A DNA stretch of 64,000 nucleotides from Hymenobacter guriensis (GTDB taxonomy: Bacteria > Bacteroidota > Bacteroidia > Cytophagales > Hymenobacteraceae), in contig NZ_JADWYK010000016.1 of the NCBI RefSeq assembly GCF_015773195.1, positions 1 to 64,000 on the forward strand, given 5' to 3'. Below, one piece after another: positions 7,095 through 14,967 of the stretch (its first letter is position 1; the number at the start of each line of letters is the position of its first letter). Made by a program: the position numbers and the translations under genes. Under the pieces are notes generated by a model that was not told the DNA's origin, did no database searches, and worked only from the letters and a program-made list of their open reading frames with translations.

Positions 7095-8506
7095 TACATG
7101 TTCAGCGCCCCGATGCCGGCCGCGTTCAGGCAAGCTTCCTTGAAGGCTTCGGCGTAGGTAGGGTGGGCGTGCGACATCAGGCCCACGTCTTCGGCCGCAC
7201 CGCGGAAGTGCATGATGCCCACGGCTTCGGCGATGATGTCGGCAATGCGCGCGCCAATCATGTGCACGCCCAGAATCTCGTCGGTTTGCGCGTCGGTGAG
7301 CACCTTTACCAGCCCTTCGGTGTCGGCGCCGGCCAGGGCCCGGCCGGAGGCGGAGTAGGGAAAGGAGCCCACCTTGTAGGCCTTGCCCTGCTCTTTGAGT
7401 TGCTCTTCGGTGTAGCCCACGCCCGCTACTTCGGGCCAGGTGTATACCACATTGGGAATGAGCAGGTAATTGACTTCCGGGTGCTTGCCGGCAATGAGCT
7501 CGGCCACGTACACGCCCTCGTCGGAGGCCTTGTGGGCCAGCATGGCCCCGCGCACCACGTCGCCCAGGGCCCAGATGCCCGGCGCGGTGGTTTGCAGGTC
7601 CTCGTTCACCTTCACCCGCCCCTTTTCGTCGAGCTCCACGCCGGCCGCGGCCAGGTTCAGCCCATCGATATAGGGCCGGCGGCCCACCGACACCAGGCAG
7701 TAGTCGCCCTCCAGCTGCAGCTCGGCCGACGGCCCGCCCTGGGCAGTGAGCTTGACCGTGTCGCCGGTGCGCTCCACGGCCGTCACTTTGTGGGAGAGGT
7801 AGAACTCCAGGCCCTGCTTCTTGAGCGAGCGCAGCAGCTCCTTGCCCAGGGTACGGTCCATGGTCGGGATGATGGCGTCGGTGTATTCCACCACCGACAC
7901 CTTGCTGCCCAGACGGGCGTACACCGAGCCCAGCTCCAGGCCGATGACGCCGCCGCCCACAATAATGAGGTGCTTGGGCCGCTCGCGGAGGGCCAGCGCC
8001 TCGGTGCTGGTGATGACGCGCTCCTTGTCCAGGGTGATGAAGGGCAGGGTGCTGGGCTTGGAGCCGGTGGCGATGATGATGTTTTTGGCCGTCAGCTGCT
8101 GCTCTTCCCCACTGCCCCCGTCGCCGGGCTGCACCCGCACGGTGGTGGCATCCACGAAAGAAGCCACGCCGTGGAGAACGTCCACCTTGTTTTTCTTCAT
8201 CAGGAACACCACCCCGTCGCACACCTTTTTCACCACCTGGTCTTTGCGGTCCATCATGCGGGGCAGGTCGGCGCGCAGGTTGTCGGCCGCGATGCCGTGC
8301 TCGGCAAACTGGTGGGTGGCTTTTTGGTAGAGCTCGGTGGATTCAAGTACGGCCTTGCTGGGGATGCAGCCCACGTTGAGGCAGGTGCCGCCCAGGGTGG
8401 GGTACTTTTCGATGATGGCCGTTTTCAGGCCCAGCTGCCCGCAGCGCACGGCGGCGATGTAGCCGCCGGGGCCGGAGCCGATAATGATAACATCGTATTT
8501 ATTCAT
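7094..8506 (-). CDS. lpdA: Dihydrolipoyl dehydrogenase
   Basis: A 470-residue flavoprotein disulfide reductase of normal length. It has the FAD turn GSGPGG (residues 10-15), the redox-active pair in GGTCLNVGCIPSK (Cys42 and Cys47), the NAD-binding GGGVIGLELGSVY region near 180, the second FAD motif ALGDVV, and the C-terminal His-Glu dyad in HAHPTYAEA. The helix after the first motif and the C-terminal dimer interface match lipoamide dehydrogenase, not mercuric reductase, because the Cys pair near the C-terminus is absent. The enzyme reoxidises lipoyl groups of 2-oxoacid dehydrogenases, but no such complex is encoded nearby. Coupling to a metal transporter suggests an extra, stress-tolerant copy. 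Confidence 0.93.
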   Translation of the reverse strand: MNKYDVIIIGSGPGGYIAAVRCGQLGLKTAIIEKYPTLGGTCLNVGCIPSKAVLESTELYQKATHQFAEHGIAADNLRADLPRMMDRKDQVVKKVCDGVVFLMKKNKVDVLHGVASFVDATTVRVQPGDGGSGEEQQLTAKNIIIATGSKPSTLPFITLDKERVITSTEALALRERPKHLIIVGGGVIGLELGSVYARLGSKVSVVEYTDAIIPTMDRTLGKELLRSLKKQGLEFYLSHKVTAVERTGDTVKLTAQGGPSAELQLEGDYCLVSVGRRPYIDGLNLAAAGVELDEKGRVKVNEDLQTTAPGIWALGDVVRGAMLAHKASDEGVYVAELIAGKHPEVNYLLIPNVVYTWPEVAGVGYTEEQLKEQGKAYKVGSFPYSASGRALAGADTEGLVKVLTDAQTDEILGVHMIGARIADIIAEAVGIMHFRGAAEDVGLMSHAHPTYAEAFKEACLNAAGIGALNM

Positions 8507-8562
8507 GAAAGACGGAGAAGAAAATGAAAGGGTGAGGTGAGGCAGGATAGTAAAAGGCCAAG

Positions 8563-9462
8563 CTATGCGAGGTTGGGCTCGACGTGCACCAGCACGTTGT
8601 ACACCGCCGGCCGGGCGCGCTTGATGGCCGCTTTCACGGCGCCGGCAATGGCATGGCCCTCGCGCACGCTAATGCCTCCATCGACCAGCACGTGCAGGTC
8701 GACAAAAAATTCCAGGCCCATCTTGCGCACAAAGCATTTCTCGGTGGCTACCACGCCGGGCACGGCTTCGGCCAGGGCGCGCACATCCGCTACCCAGGTG
8801 CCCGCCGGGGCCTCGTCCATGATTTCGCCGAAGGCCGGCCGGAAAATGTGGTACGCGTTGTACACGATAAAGGCGCAGGCCACGAGCGCTGCCCAGTCGT
8901 CGGCACTTTCGTAGCCGGGGCCCCCCAGCAGGGCAATGCCGATGCCCACAAACGCCGTAGCCGAAGTAATGGCGTCGGCGCGGTGGTGCCAGGCATCGGC
9001 TTTCACCGCCGCGCTTTCCACTTCCTGGCCCACGCGCAGCACCCGGCGGTAGAGCGTTTCCTTGATGGCAATAATGACAGCCAGCACCGCCAGCGTGAAA
9101 CGGGCGGGCAGCTGGTGGGGCGTCTGGATACGCAGGATGCTCTCGTAGGCGATGTAGGCCGCAGCCGCCAGCAGCGCCCCCGCCACCAGCATGGCCGCCA
9201 GCGGTTCGGCCTTGCCGTGGCCGTATGGGTGATTATCGTCCGGTTCCCGGGCGGCGGTGCGCAGCCCCAGCCACACAATGCCAGAACTGACGATGTCGGT
9301 GGCCGACTCAATGGCATCGGCAATCAGGGCGTAGGAGTTGCCCAGCACCCCGGCCGTGCCCTTGCCCAGCACCAAGGCCACGTTGGCCCCGATGCCCCAC
9401 AGGGTAGAGGCCTGGCCACGCTCGGCCCGCTGGCGATTCGTAGGGGAGTTAACTGACTCCAT
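8563..9462 (-). CDS. CDF family cation exporter (FieF-like)
   Basis: A 299-residue cation diffusion facilitator with six helices and a cytoplasmic C-terminal domain. The start is put at the ATG at 9460-9462; a 21-base longer version is possible. The metal site residues of the family are seen in helix 2 (AIESATD, Glu in the place of the usual first Asp) and helix 5 (DAWHHRAD, His-x3-Asp). HPYGHGKAE follows helix 2. The C-terminal domain ends with VLVHVEP, a common dimer-interface motif. Such proteins export Zn, Fe, Mn or Cd by proton exchange; the Glu-x3-Asp variation prevents a firm choice. It lies 56 bases above lpdA and 56 below the next CDF gene. Confidence 0.9.
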   Translation of the reverse strand: MESVNSPTNRQRAERGQASTLWGIGANVALVLGKGTAGVLGNSYALIADAIESATDIVSSGIVWLGLRTAAREPDDNHPYGHGKAEPLAAMLVAGALLAAAAYIAYESILRIQTPHQLPARFTLAVLAVIIAIKETLYRRVLRVGQEVESAAVKADAWHHRADAITSATAFVGIGIALLGGPGYESADDWAALVACAFIVYNAYHIFRPAFGEIMDEAPAGTWVADVRALAEAVPGVVATEKCFVRKMGLEFFVDLHVLVDGGISVREGHAIAGAVKAAIKRARPAVYNVLVHVEPNLA

Positions 9463-9518
9463 GAACGATGGTAAGAGTATCAAGCCTTAGCAATTTGCGG
9501 GGGTTGCGTGTCGTGCGC

Positions 9519-10415
9519 TTACAGGTGCGTTTCGTGCTGGGCGAAGTCGCCGCGTTCCACCTGGATGGTGGCGTGCTGAATGGGGTGCTTGGTCGTGAGG
9601 TAGTCGTGGGTGCGGGTGAGCACGTCCTCGTGGCGGGCTTCGTCGGTCAGCACCACGTGGAGGCTCAGCGCGTTGACGCCCGAGGTGAGCACCCAGGCGT
9701 GCAGGTCGTGCACGGCCGCCACGCCGGGCACCTGCAGCAGCCCCTGGCGCATGGCTTCCAGGTTCACGTCGGCCGGGGTGCCCTCCAGCAGCACGTTCAC
9801 CGACTCCTTGAGCAGGGCCCAGGTGCGGGGCAGGATGAACAGCCCAATGCCGGCCGAGAGCAGCGGGTCGGCGTAGTACCACTTCGTGGTGAGCATGATA
9901 GCCCCGGCAATGAGCACGCCCACCGATGTGAGAAGGTCAGACAAGACCTCGAAATAGGCGCCCTTCATGTTCAGGCTCTCGCCCGAGCTTTTGCGCAGCA
10001 GGTACACGCCGTATAAGTTGACCAGCATGCCCACGCCGGCCACCCACATCATGGTGGTGCTCTCCACCTTGGGCGGGTTGAGAAAGCGGAAATACGCCTC
10101 GTAGAGGATGTAAATCGAAATCAGAATCAGCACCACCGCGTTGGTGAGGGCGGCCAGAATCTCGAAGCGGTAGTAGCCGAAGGTGCGCTCGGGCGTGGCG
10201 GGCTTCTCGCCGAAGCGGATGGCCAGCAGCGCCAGCCCGACGCCGGCTACGTCGGTGAGCATATGGCCCGCGTCGGCCAGCAGGGCCAGGCTGCCGGTCC
10301 ACCAGCCGCCGATAACCTCGGCCACCAGGTAAGTAAGCGTCGTGAAAAAGACGATGGTCAGGGCGCGCTTGTTGCGCGAGGCGGCGCTGCCGCTCATGCC
10401 GTGGGCGCCGCTCAT
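9519..10415 (-). CDS. czcD: CDF zinc/cadmium exporter (CzcD/ZitB-like)
   Basis: A 298-residue CDF protein. The ATG at 10413-10415 overlaps the TGA of the P-type ATPase gene (ATGA), which fixes this start; the longer frame upstream is a shadow of that gene. Helix 2 has ADAGHMLTD (His-x3-Asp) and helix 5 has FEVLSDLLTS, where the usual His of the HxxxD pair is replaced by a Val-Leu stretch with Glu/Asp kept. The C-terminal domain has VHDLHAWVLTSG, typical for CzcD. The family exports Zn2+, Cd2+ and Co2+ to the periplasm, where the RND pump of the same cluster can take over. Coupling with the ATPase means that both are made together. Confidence 0.9.
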   Translation of the reverse strand: MSGAHGMSGSAASRNKRALTIVFFTTLTYLVAEVIGGWWTGSLALLADAGHMLTDVAGVGLALLAIRFGEKPATPERTFGYYRFEILAALTNAVVLILISIYILYEAYFRFLNPPKVESTTMMWVAGVGMLVNLYGVYLLRKSSGESLNMKGAYFEVLSDLLTSVGVLIAGAIMLTTKWYYADPLLSAGIGLFILPRTWALLKESVNVLLEGTPADVNLEAMRQGLLQVPGVAAVHDLHAWVLTSGVNALSLHVVLTDEARHEDVLTRTHDYLTTKHPIQHATIQVERGDFAQHETHL

Positions 10416-12679
10416 GCTGATTGACCGTTGTGGTGGTGGGGGCCTTCGCGCAGTTCGCGGGGCATGGGCTCGACAACCGACAGGTTTTCTGCTTTCGGCG
10501 GTACAATGGGAGCGGGGGGCGGCGTGCCGCCCGTGCCGGGCGTGGCGTAGTCCATGCGCTGAATGCGCACGGCGTTGAGGATGGCCAGCAGGGCCACGCC
10601 CACGTCGGCAAACACGGCCTCCCACATGGTGGCCAGGCCGCCGGCGCCGAGGGCCAGCACGACGCCCTTCACCACGAAGGCCAGCCAGATGTTCTGCCAC
10701 ACCACGCGGTGGGTGGCGCGGGCAATGCGCCGGGCGGTGGCAATCTTGCTGGGGTGGTCGGTCTGAATCACCACGTCGGCGGTTTCGATGGTGGCGTCCG
10801 AGCCCAGCCCGCCCATGGCGATGCCTACGTCGGCCAGGGCCACTACCGGGGCGTCGTTCACCCCATCGCCCACGAAGGCCAGCTTGCGGCCCGCGTCCTT
10901 GTACTCCTGCACGTGGCGCACCTTGTCTTCGGGCAGCAGCCCGCCGTAGGCCTCGTCAAGGCCCAGCTCCTTCGCTACCCGCTGGACGATGCTGTCCTTG
11001 TCGCCGGAGAGCATCACGATTTTGGTGATGCCGTCGGCGCGCAGCTCCTGCACGGTGCGGGCCGCGTCCTCCTTGGGCGAGTCGGCCACGGTTAGGTAGC
11101 CGGCGTATTTACCGTCCACGGCGGCTACGACGATGCTGTCGAACACCTGGTCGACTTCGGCGGGGTAGGCCACGTTGAACTTGGTGAGCAGCTTGGTGTT
11201 GCCGGCCAGCACGTCGCGGCCGTCTACTTTGCCGCGCAGGCCGTGGCCGCTGATTTCTTCCACATTATCCACCGAAACGCCCTGCGCGGCTGCGTCTGCG
11301 TGCAGCACGACGGCCTTGGCGATGGGGTGGGTGGACTTGGTTTCCAGCGCGCCCACCAGCCGCAGCAGCTGTGGGGCATCGAAACCCGCGGCGGGCTGCA
11401 CCTGCTGCACGGCGAAGATGCCCTGGGTGAGCGTGCCGGTTTTGTCCATGACCACCGTGTCGAGCTCGCGCATCAAATCCAGGAAGTTGGAGCCCTTAAA
11501 CAGGATGCCGGCCTTGGACGCCGCCCCGATGCCGCCGAAGTAGCCCAGCGGGATGCTGATGACCAGCGCGCAGGGGCAGGAGATGACCAGGAACACCAGC
11601 GCCCGGTAGAGCCAGGTGCGAAACACGTAGTCATCCACCACAAAGTAGGGCACCACCACGAGCAGCACGGCCAGCAATACCACAATCGGCGTGTAGATTT
11701 TGGCGAACTTGGTGATGAACTGCTGGGTCTTGGCCTTGCGGCCCACCGCGTCCTGCACCATGGTCAGGATTTTGGCCAGCTTGGTGTCCTTGTAGTTCGC
11801 CGTCACGGCCACCTGAATCAGCGATTCCAGGTTGACCATGCCGGCCAGCACGACCTCGCCGGATTGCTTGGTCTGGGGCACCGACTCGCCGGTAAGGGCG
11901 GCCGTGTTGAAGGAGGCCGGACCCTTGGTCAGGGTGCCGTCAAGGGCCACCTTCTCGCCGGGCTTCACCTCGATGGTGTCGCCCACGACGACTTCCTTAG
12001 GGTCCAGCACCACGGTCTGCCCGTTGCGGATAACGGTGACTTCGGTGGCCTGAATTTCGAGCAGGGCCCGGATGCTGCGCTTGGCCCGGTTCACGGCCGC
12101 GTCCTGAAACAGCTCGCCCACGGTGTAGAACAGCATCACGGCCACGCCCTCCGGGTATTGCTCAATGGCAAACGCGCCGATGGTGGCGATGCTCATGAGC
12201 AGAAACTCGTTGAATATGTTGCCGCTGGGAATGCTGAGCACGGCCGCTTTCACCACCTTCCAGCCCACCAGCAGGTAGGCGACGCTGTACCAGCCCAGGC
12301 GAACGTAGCCGGTGAACCAGGCCACGTTATAGTAGTCCAGCGCGATGCCGACCAGTAGTAGCACGAAGCTGACGCCGGGCCAGAGGTAGGGGTTGGCACC
12401 GGCCGGTCCGTGGTCGTGGTCGTCGCCGGAGCCGTGGTCGTGGCCGGCGTGCTCGTCTTTCGCCTTCTGGCCCAGGTTTACCACCTTTTTGCCCGCCGGG
12501 TGGTTGTGGCCCGTGTGGTCGTGTTCGGCGTGGTCGTGGCCGGGCACGTCGTGGCCTTCTGGCGCGGCGGCGGCTTCGGGCGTGAGCTGGTCGCGGCTGA
12601 GCGCACCCACGTTTTCGAGCTTGACCTGCTTGGCCGTGTTGAGCTCTTCGTCGGTGTTGGGGGAGGTTGGGTCAGGCAT
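10412..12679 (-). CDS. zntA: Zn/Cd/Pb-type P1B ATPase (ZntA-like) with His-rich head
   Basis: A 755-residue heavy-metal P-type ATPase. Instead of a CxxC metal-binding domain, residues 40-95 form a His/Asp-rich head with repeated HDH and HNH groups. It carries the TGES loop (263-266), the membrane CPC motif (368-370), the phosphorylated Asp412 in DKTGT, the HP pair (451-452) and GDGVNDAP near 640. Eight membrane helices are expected in the cytoplasmic membrane. CPC with a His-rich head fits zinc, cadmium or lead export. Its stop overlaps the start of the CzcD-like gene. A similar His-rich, CPC-less ATPase for copper is encoded at 51189-53354. Confidence 0.92.
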   Translation of the reverse strand: MPDPTSPNTDEELNTAKQVKLENVGALSRDQLTPEAAAAPEGHDVPGHDHAEHDHTGHNHPAGKKVVNLGQKAKDEHAGHDHGSGDDHDHGPAGANPYLWPGVSFVLLLVGIALDYYNVAWFTGYVRLGWYSVAYLLVGWKVVKAAVLSIPSGNIFNEFLLMSIATIGAFAIEQYPEGVAVMLFYTVGELFQDAAVNRAKRSIRALLEIQATEVTVIRNGQTVVLDPKEVVVGDTIEVKPGEKVALDGTLTKGPASFNTAALTGESVPQTKQSGEVVLAGMVNLESLIQVAVTANYKDTKLAKILTMVQDAVGRKAKTQQFITKFAKIYTPIVVLLAVLLVVVPYFVVDDYVFRTWLYRALVFLVISCPCALVISIPLGYFGGIGAASKAGILFKGSNFLDLMRELDTVVMDKTGTLTQGIFAVQQVQPAAGFDAPQLLRLVGALETKSTHPIAKAVVLHADAAAQGVSVDNVEEISGHGLRGKVDGRDVLAGNTKLLTKFNVAYPAEVDQVFDSIVVAAVDGKYAGYLTVADSPKEDAARTVQELRADGITKIVMLSGDKDSIVQRVAKELGLDEAYGGLLPEDKVRHVQEYKDAGRKLAFVGDGVNDAPVVALADVGIAMGGLGSDATIETADVVIQTDHPSKIATARRIARATHRVVWQNIWLAFVVKGVVLALGAGGLATMWEAVFADVGVALLAILNAVRIQRMDYATPGTGGTPPPAPIVPPKAENLSVVEPMPRELREGPHHHNGQSA

Positions 12680-12727
12680 AGGAAAAAAATAGCAGCGGTG
12701 AATGAAGAAAGCAGGGGCAACTCAGGG

Positions 12728-13339
12728 CTACCAGTCTACGAAAAAGCCGGCCACGCCCACCAGTACGAGCACCGCCCCGGTAAAGCGGCGCTCGTAGCGG
12801 GCCAGGCCCGTCAGGTTCAGGCGGCGCAGGCCGGTGTACGCCCCGGCGACCAGCACGCTCATGGCCCCCACCGACACCACCAGGTAGGTGGCCATGACCA
12901 GGGCCAGTGCCAGCGGACCGCGCGTGCCGGCGGACAGAAAAAACGTTTGAATTTCCAGGCAGGGGGCCAGAAACATCGTCGCCGCCAGGCCCAGCACCAC
13001 CCGGCCCCGCGGCCGCACGGGCACGGGCTCCGGGTCGGGGTGGGTATGGCCCGGCCCGGAAAAGGCGTAGAGCAGGCCGATGACTACCAGTAGGGCCGGG
13101 GCCGCGACGCCGGCAAACTGCGAGAAGGCCGCCGACAGGCGCCAGCCCAGCAGCCCCAGCCCCAGGCCCAGCAGCACCGTGCTCAGCACGTGGGCCAGGC
13201 CGGCCACCAGCGTTACGCCCACCGCCCGCCGCAAGGGCCAGCGCTCGGCCCGGGCCACGGCCAGCACCGGCGCCCAGTGGTTGGGAATCGCGGCGTGGAG
13301 CAGACTGAGCAGCAGGGCACCGGTGAGTAACTGAAGCAT
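12728..13339 (-). CDS. NicO/LysE-superfamily-like membrane transporter
   Basis: A 203-residue protein with six predicted helices: LLTGALLLSLLHAAIPNHW, GVTLVAGLAHVLSTVLLGLGLG, APALLVVIGLLYAF, VLGLAATMFLAPCLEIQTFF, LALALVMATYLVVSVGAMSVL and FTGAVLVLVGVAGFFV. The pair HAAIPNH in helix 1 and GLAH in helix 2 resemble the metal-contact residues of nickel/cobalt exporters of the RcnA/NicO group, and the middle loop GHTHPDPEP is short and His-bearing. The LysE/TauE-type fold is another possibility. Position between a zinc ATPase and the Czc pump supports metal transport. No metal can be named. Confidence 0.65.
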   Translation of the reverse strand: MLQLLTGALLLSLLHAAIPNHWAPVLAVARAERWPLRRAVGVTLVAGLAHVLSTVLLGLGLGLLGWRLSAAFSQFAGVAAPALLVVIGLLYAFSGPGHTHPDPEPVPVRPRGRVVLGLAATMFLAPCLEIQTFFLSAGTRGPLALALVMATYLVVSVGAMSVLVAGAYTGLRRLNLTGLARYERRFTGAVLVLVGVAGFFVDW

Positions 13340-13348
13340 GGGCAGAGA

Positions 13349-13678
13349 TTACGGGCGGGGCCAGAAAAGAACCACGGCAATGCCCAACAGGATAATGGCC
13401 CCACCGAACATGTCAAACCGGTCGGGCCGGAAGCCGTCAAAGTAGGCGGCCCAGGCAATGGACATGACAATGAAAACGGCCCCGTACACGGCGTAGGTTT
13501 TGCCAAACGAAGTGGGCTGCCAGGTGGCCACCCAGCCGTAGAGAACCAGCAGCAGCGCTCCAATCAGTCCCGTCCACGCCGGTCGCCCGGACTTGAGCCA
13601 CTGCCACATCAGGTAGCCGCCTCCGATTTCGCAGAGGCCGGCCAGAAAAAATACGGCAAGCGGTTTAATCAAAGGCAT
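13349..13678 (-). CDS. YnfA family (UPF0060) small membrane protein
   Basis: A 109-residue protein with four helices, started at the ATG at 13676-13678; upstream residues in the frame are hydrophilic and do not belong to the family. Helix 1 has FFLAGLCEIGGGYLMWQWL, the hallmark of YnfA with its conserved Glu, and helix 3 has KTYAVYGAVFIVMSIAWAA. YnfA resembles SMR drug exporters in size and topology, and a role in efflux of cationic compounds is likely but not proven. It is 9 bases below the NicO-like gene's end region and 37 bases downstream of the adaptor gene, all on the same strand. Confidence 0.88.
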   Translation of the reverse strand: MPLIKPLAVFFLAGLCEIGGGYLMWQWLKSGRPAWTGLIGALLLVLYGWVATWQPTSFGKTYAVYGAVFIVMSIAWAAYFDGFRPDRFDMFGGAIILLGIAVVLFWPRP

Positions 13679-13715
13679 ATGGATGGGGTTAACGTGGCAG
13701 AAGCCCATACGGTGG

Positions 13716-14933
13716 CTATTCTTCCTCTTCGGCGTTTTTGAGCTTCGCCAGCAGGGAATACGCGCCTTCGGTAACAATGGCGGCATTTGCCGCTGTCAGC
13801 CCTGCCGGCAGCGTAACCTGGGTGTAGCCGTTTTCGCTCACGCCGGTTTCCACGGCCACCATGCGGTAGCTGCTTTCGCCCTTGGCCGTGGCCTTGTCGT
13901 CGGCCACAAAAATGTAGTCCTTGCCCCCAAACTGCACCAGGGCCTTGTCGGGCAGGGCCGGCACGGTGGCCGAGTTGGTTTCGATAACGGCCCGCACGTA
14001 GGTGCCGGGCAGGCGGCTGGCGTCCTCGTGGCGCAGGTGGGCGTACACGCGCACGGTGCGGTCTTCGCCCACCGTGCGGCCGATGAGGTATATTTTAGCC
14101 TGGTGGTCGGCCCCGGCCGAGTCATTGGCCAGGGTGTAGCGCACGGTCTGGCCGTTGCGCAGCTGCGGCGCGTCCTTCTCGAACACGTTCAACACCACGT
14201 CCAGGTGGCCGGGGTCGATGATTTCAAACAGCACGTCGGTTGCCGTCACGCTCTGGCCGGCGCTGGCGTTCACCGTTTTCAGGAAGCCGCCGCGCGGGGC
14301 CTTCACCGGGGCCGTGGTCGTGAGCTTGCCGCCCACCGGCAGGCCGGCCAGGCGCAGGCGGGCGGCCTGGGCCGCCACCTGGGCCTGCAGGGCCCGGTAC
14401 TCGGCCCGGGCCCGCTGGAAGTTTTTCTGCGGAGCTACTTCCTGCCGGTAGAGCTCTTCCTGCCGGGCGTACTCGGAGCGGGCGTATTCGAGCTGGCTGC
14501 TCGTTTCCAGGTACTTCTGCTGCAAGTCAAGGAACTCGGGGTTGCGGATGGTGGCCAGCACCTGACCGGCCCGCACCTGCGAGCCCTGCAGCAGGGTGGT
14601 GCGCTCCACGATGCCGCCGAGCAGGGCGCTGACGGTCACCGCGTTTTCGGGCGGCGCGTCCAGCGTGCCGTTCACCTTGAGGCCCCCGCTGAGCACCCGG
14701 TCCTGCACCTTGCCCAGGCGAATGCCGGCCGTGCGCTGCTCCTCGGGCGAAAGGGTGGTTTCGGTGGGTTCCGCTTCGGCGGCCTCTTTTGCCCCTTCGG
14801 CCGCGGGCTGACCGGCCGCGGTGGCAACGGCAGGCGTTCCGGTGGTGGCCTCGGCGGAAGCGCCTTCTTTTTTATCGGTGCCGCAGCCGGCTAGGGCCAG
14901 GCCAAACAGCGCCAAAATTGCAATATTCTTCAT
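13716..14933 (-). CDS. czcB: RND periplasmic adaptor (CzcB/CusB family)
   Basis: A 405-residue lipoprotein: signal peptide with lipobox (LALAGC, residues 12-17) and a charged linker. Domains follow the membrane-fusion-protein order: barrel-sandwich half (SALLGGIVERTTLLQGSQVRAGQ), a helical hairpin about residues 125-195 (LQQKYLETSSQ to RARAEYRALQ), second lipoyl half (APVKAPRGGFLKTVNASAGQ), then beta-barrel and membrane-proximal domains. No extra N-terminal or C-terminal metal domain with Cys or Met clusters is seen. It links the inner-membrane pump to the outer-membrane channel and lies 34 bases downstream of the CzcA-TolC fusion gene, so the whole pump comes from two genes. Confidence 0.9.
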   Translation of the reverse strand: MKNIAILALFGLALAGCGTDKKEGASAEATTGTPAVATAAGQPAAEGAKEAAEAEPTETTLSPEEQRTAGIRLGKVQDRVLSGGLKVNGTLDAPPENAVTVSALLGGIVERTTLLQGSQVRAGQVLATIRNPEFLDLQQKYLETSSQLEYARSEYARQEELYRQEVAPQKNFQRARAEYRALQAQVAAQAARLRLAGLPVGGKLTTTAPVKAPRGGFLKTVNASAGQSVTATDVLFEIIDPGHLDVVLNVFEKDAPQLRNGQTVRYTLANDSAGADHQAKIYLIGRTVGEDRTVRVYAHLRHEDASRLPGTYVRAVIETNSATVPALPDKALVQFGGKDYIFVADDKATAKGESSYRMVAVETGVSENGYTQVTLPAGLTAANAAIVTEGAYSLLAKLKNAEEEE

Positions 14934-14967
14934 GGAGAAAATTCAGGAAATCAAGAAAATAAGAGAG

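Noticed and set aside
6258..8222. A 654-codon frame that appears to join a long Arg/Gly-rich region to the ZIP-like protein
   Set aside because: The first 376 codons are the other frame of lpdA on the same strand; the true start is the ATG at 7092-7094 in TAATG with lpdA.
7094..8506. Mercuric reductase instead of dihydrolipoyl dehydrogenase
   Set aside because: No N-terminal HMA domain and no C-terminal Cys pair; the C-terminus has the HPTxxEA motif of lipoamide dehydrogenase, and no other mer gene is present.
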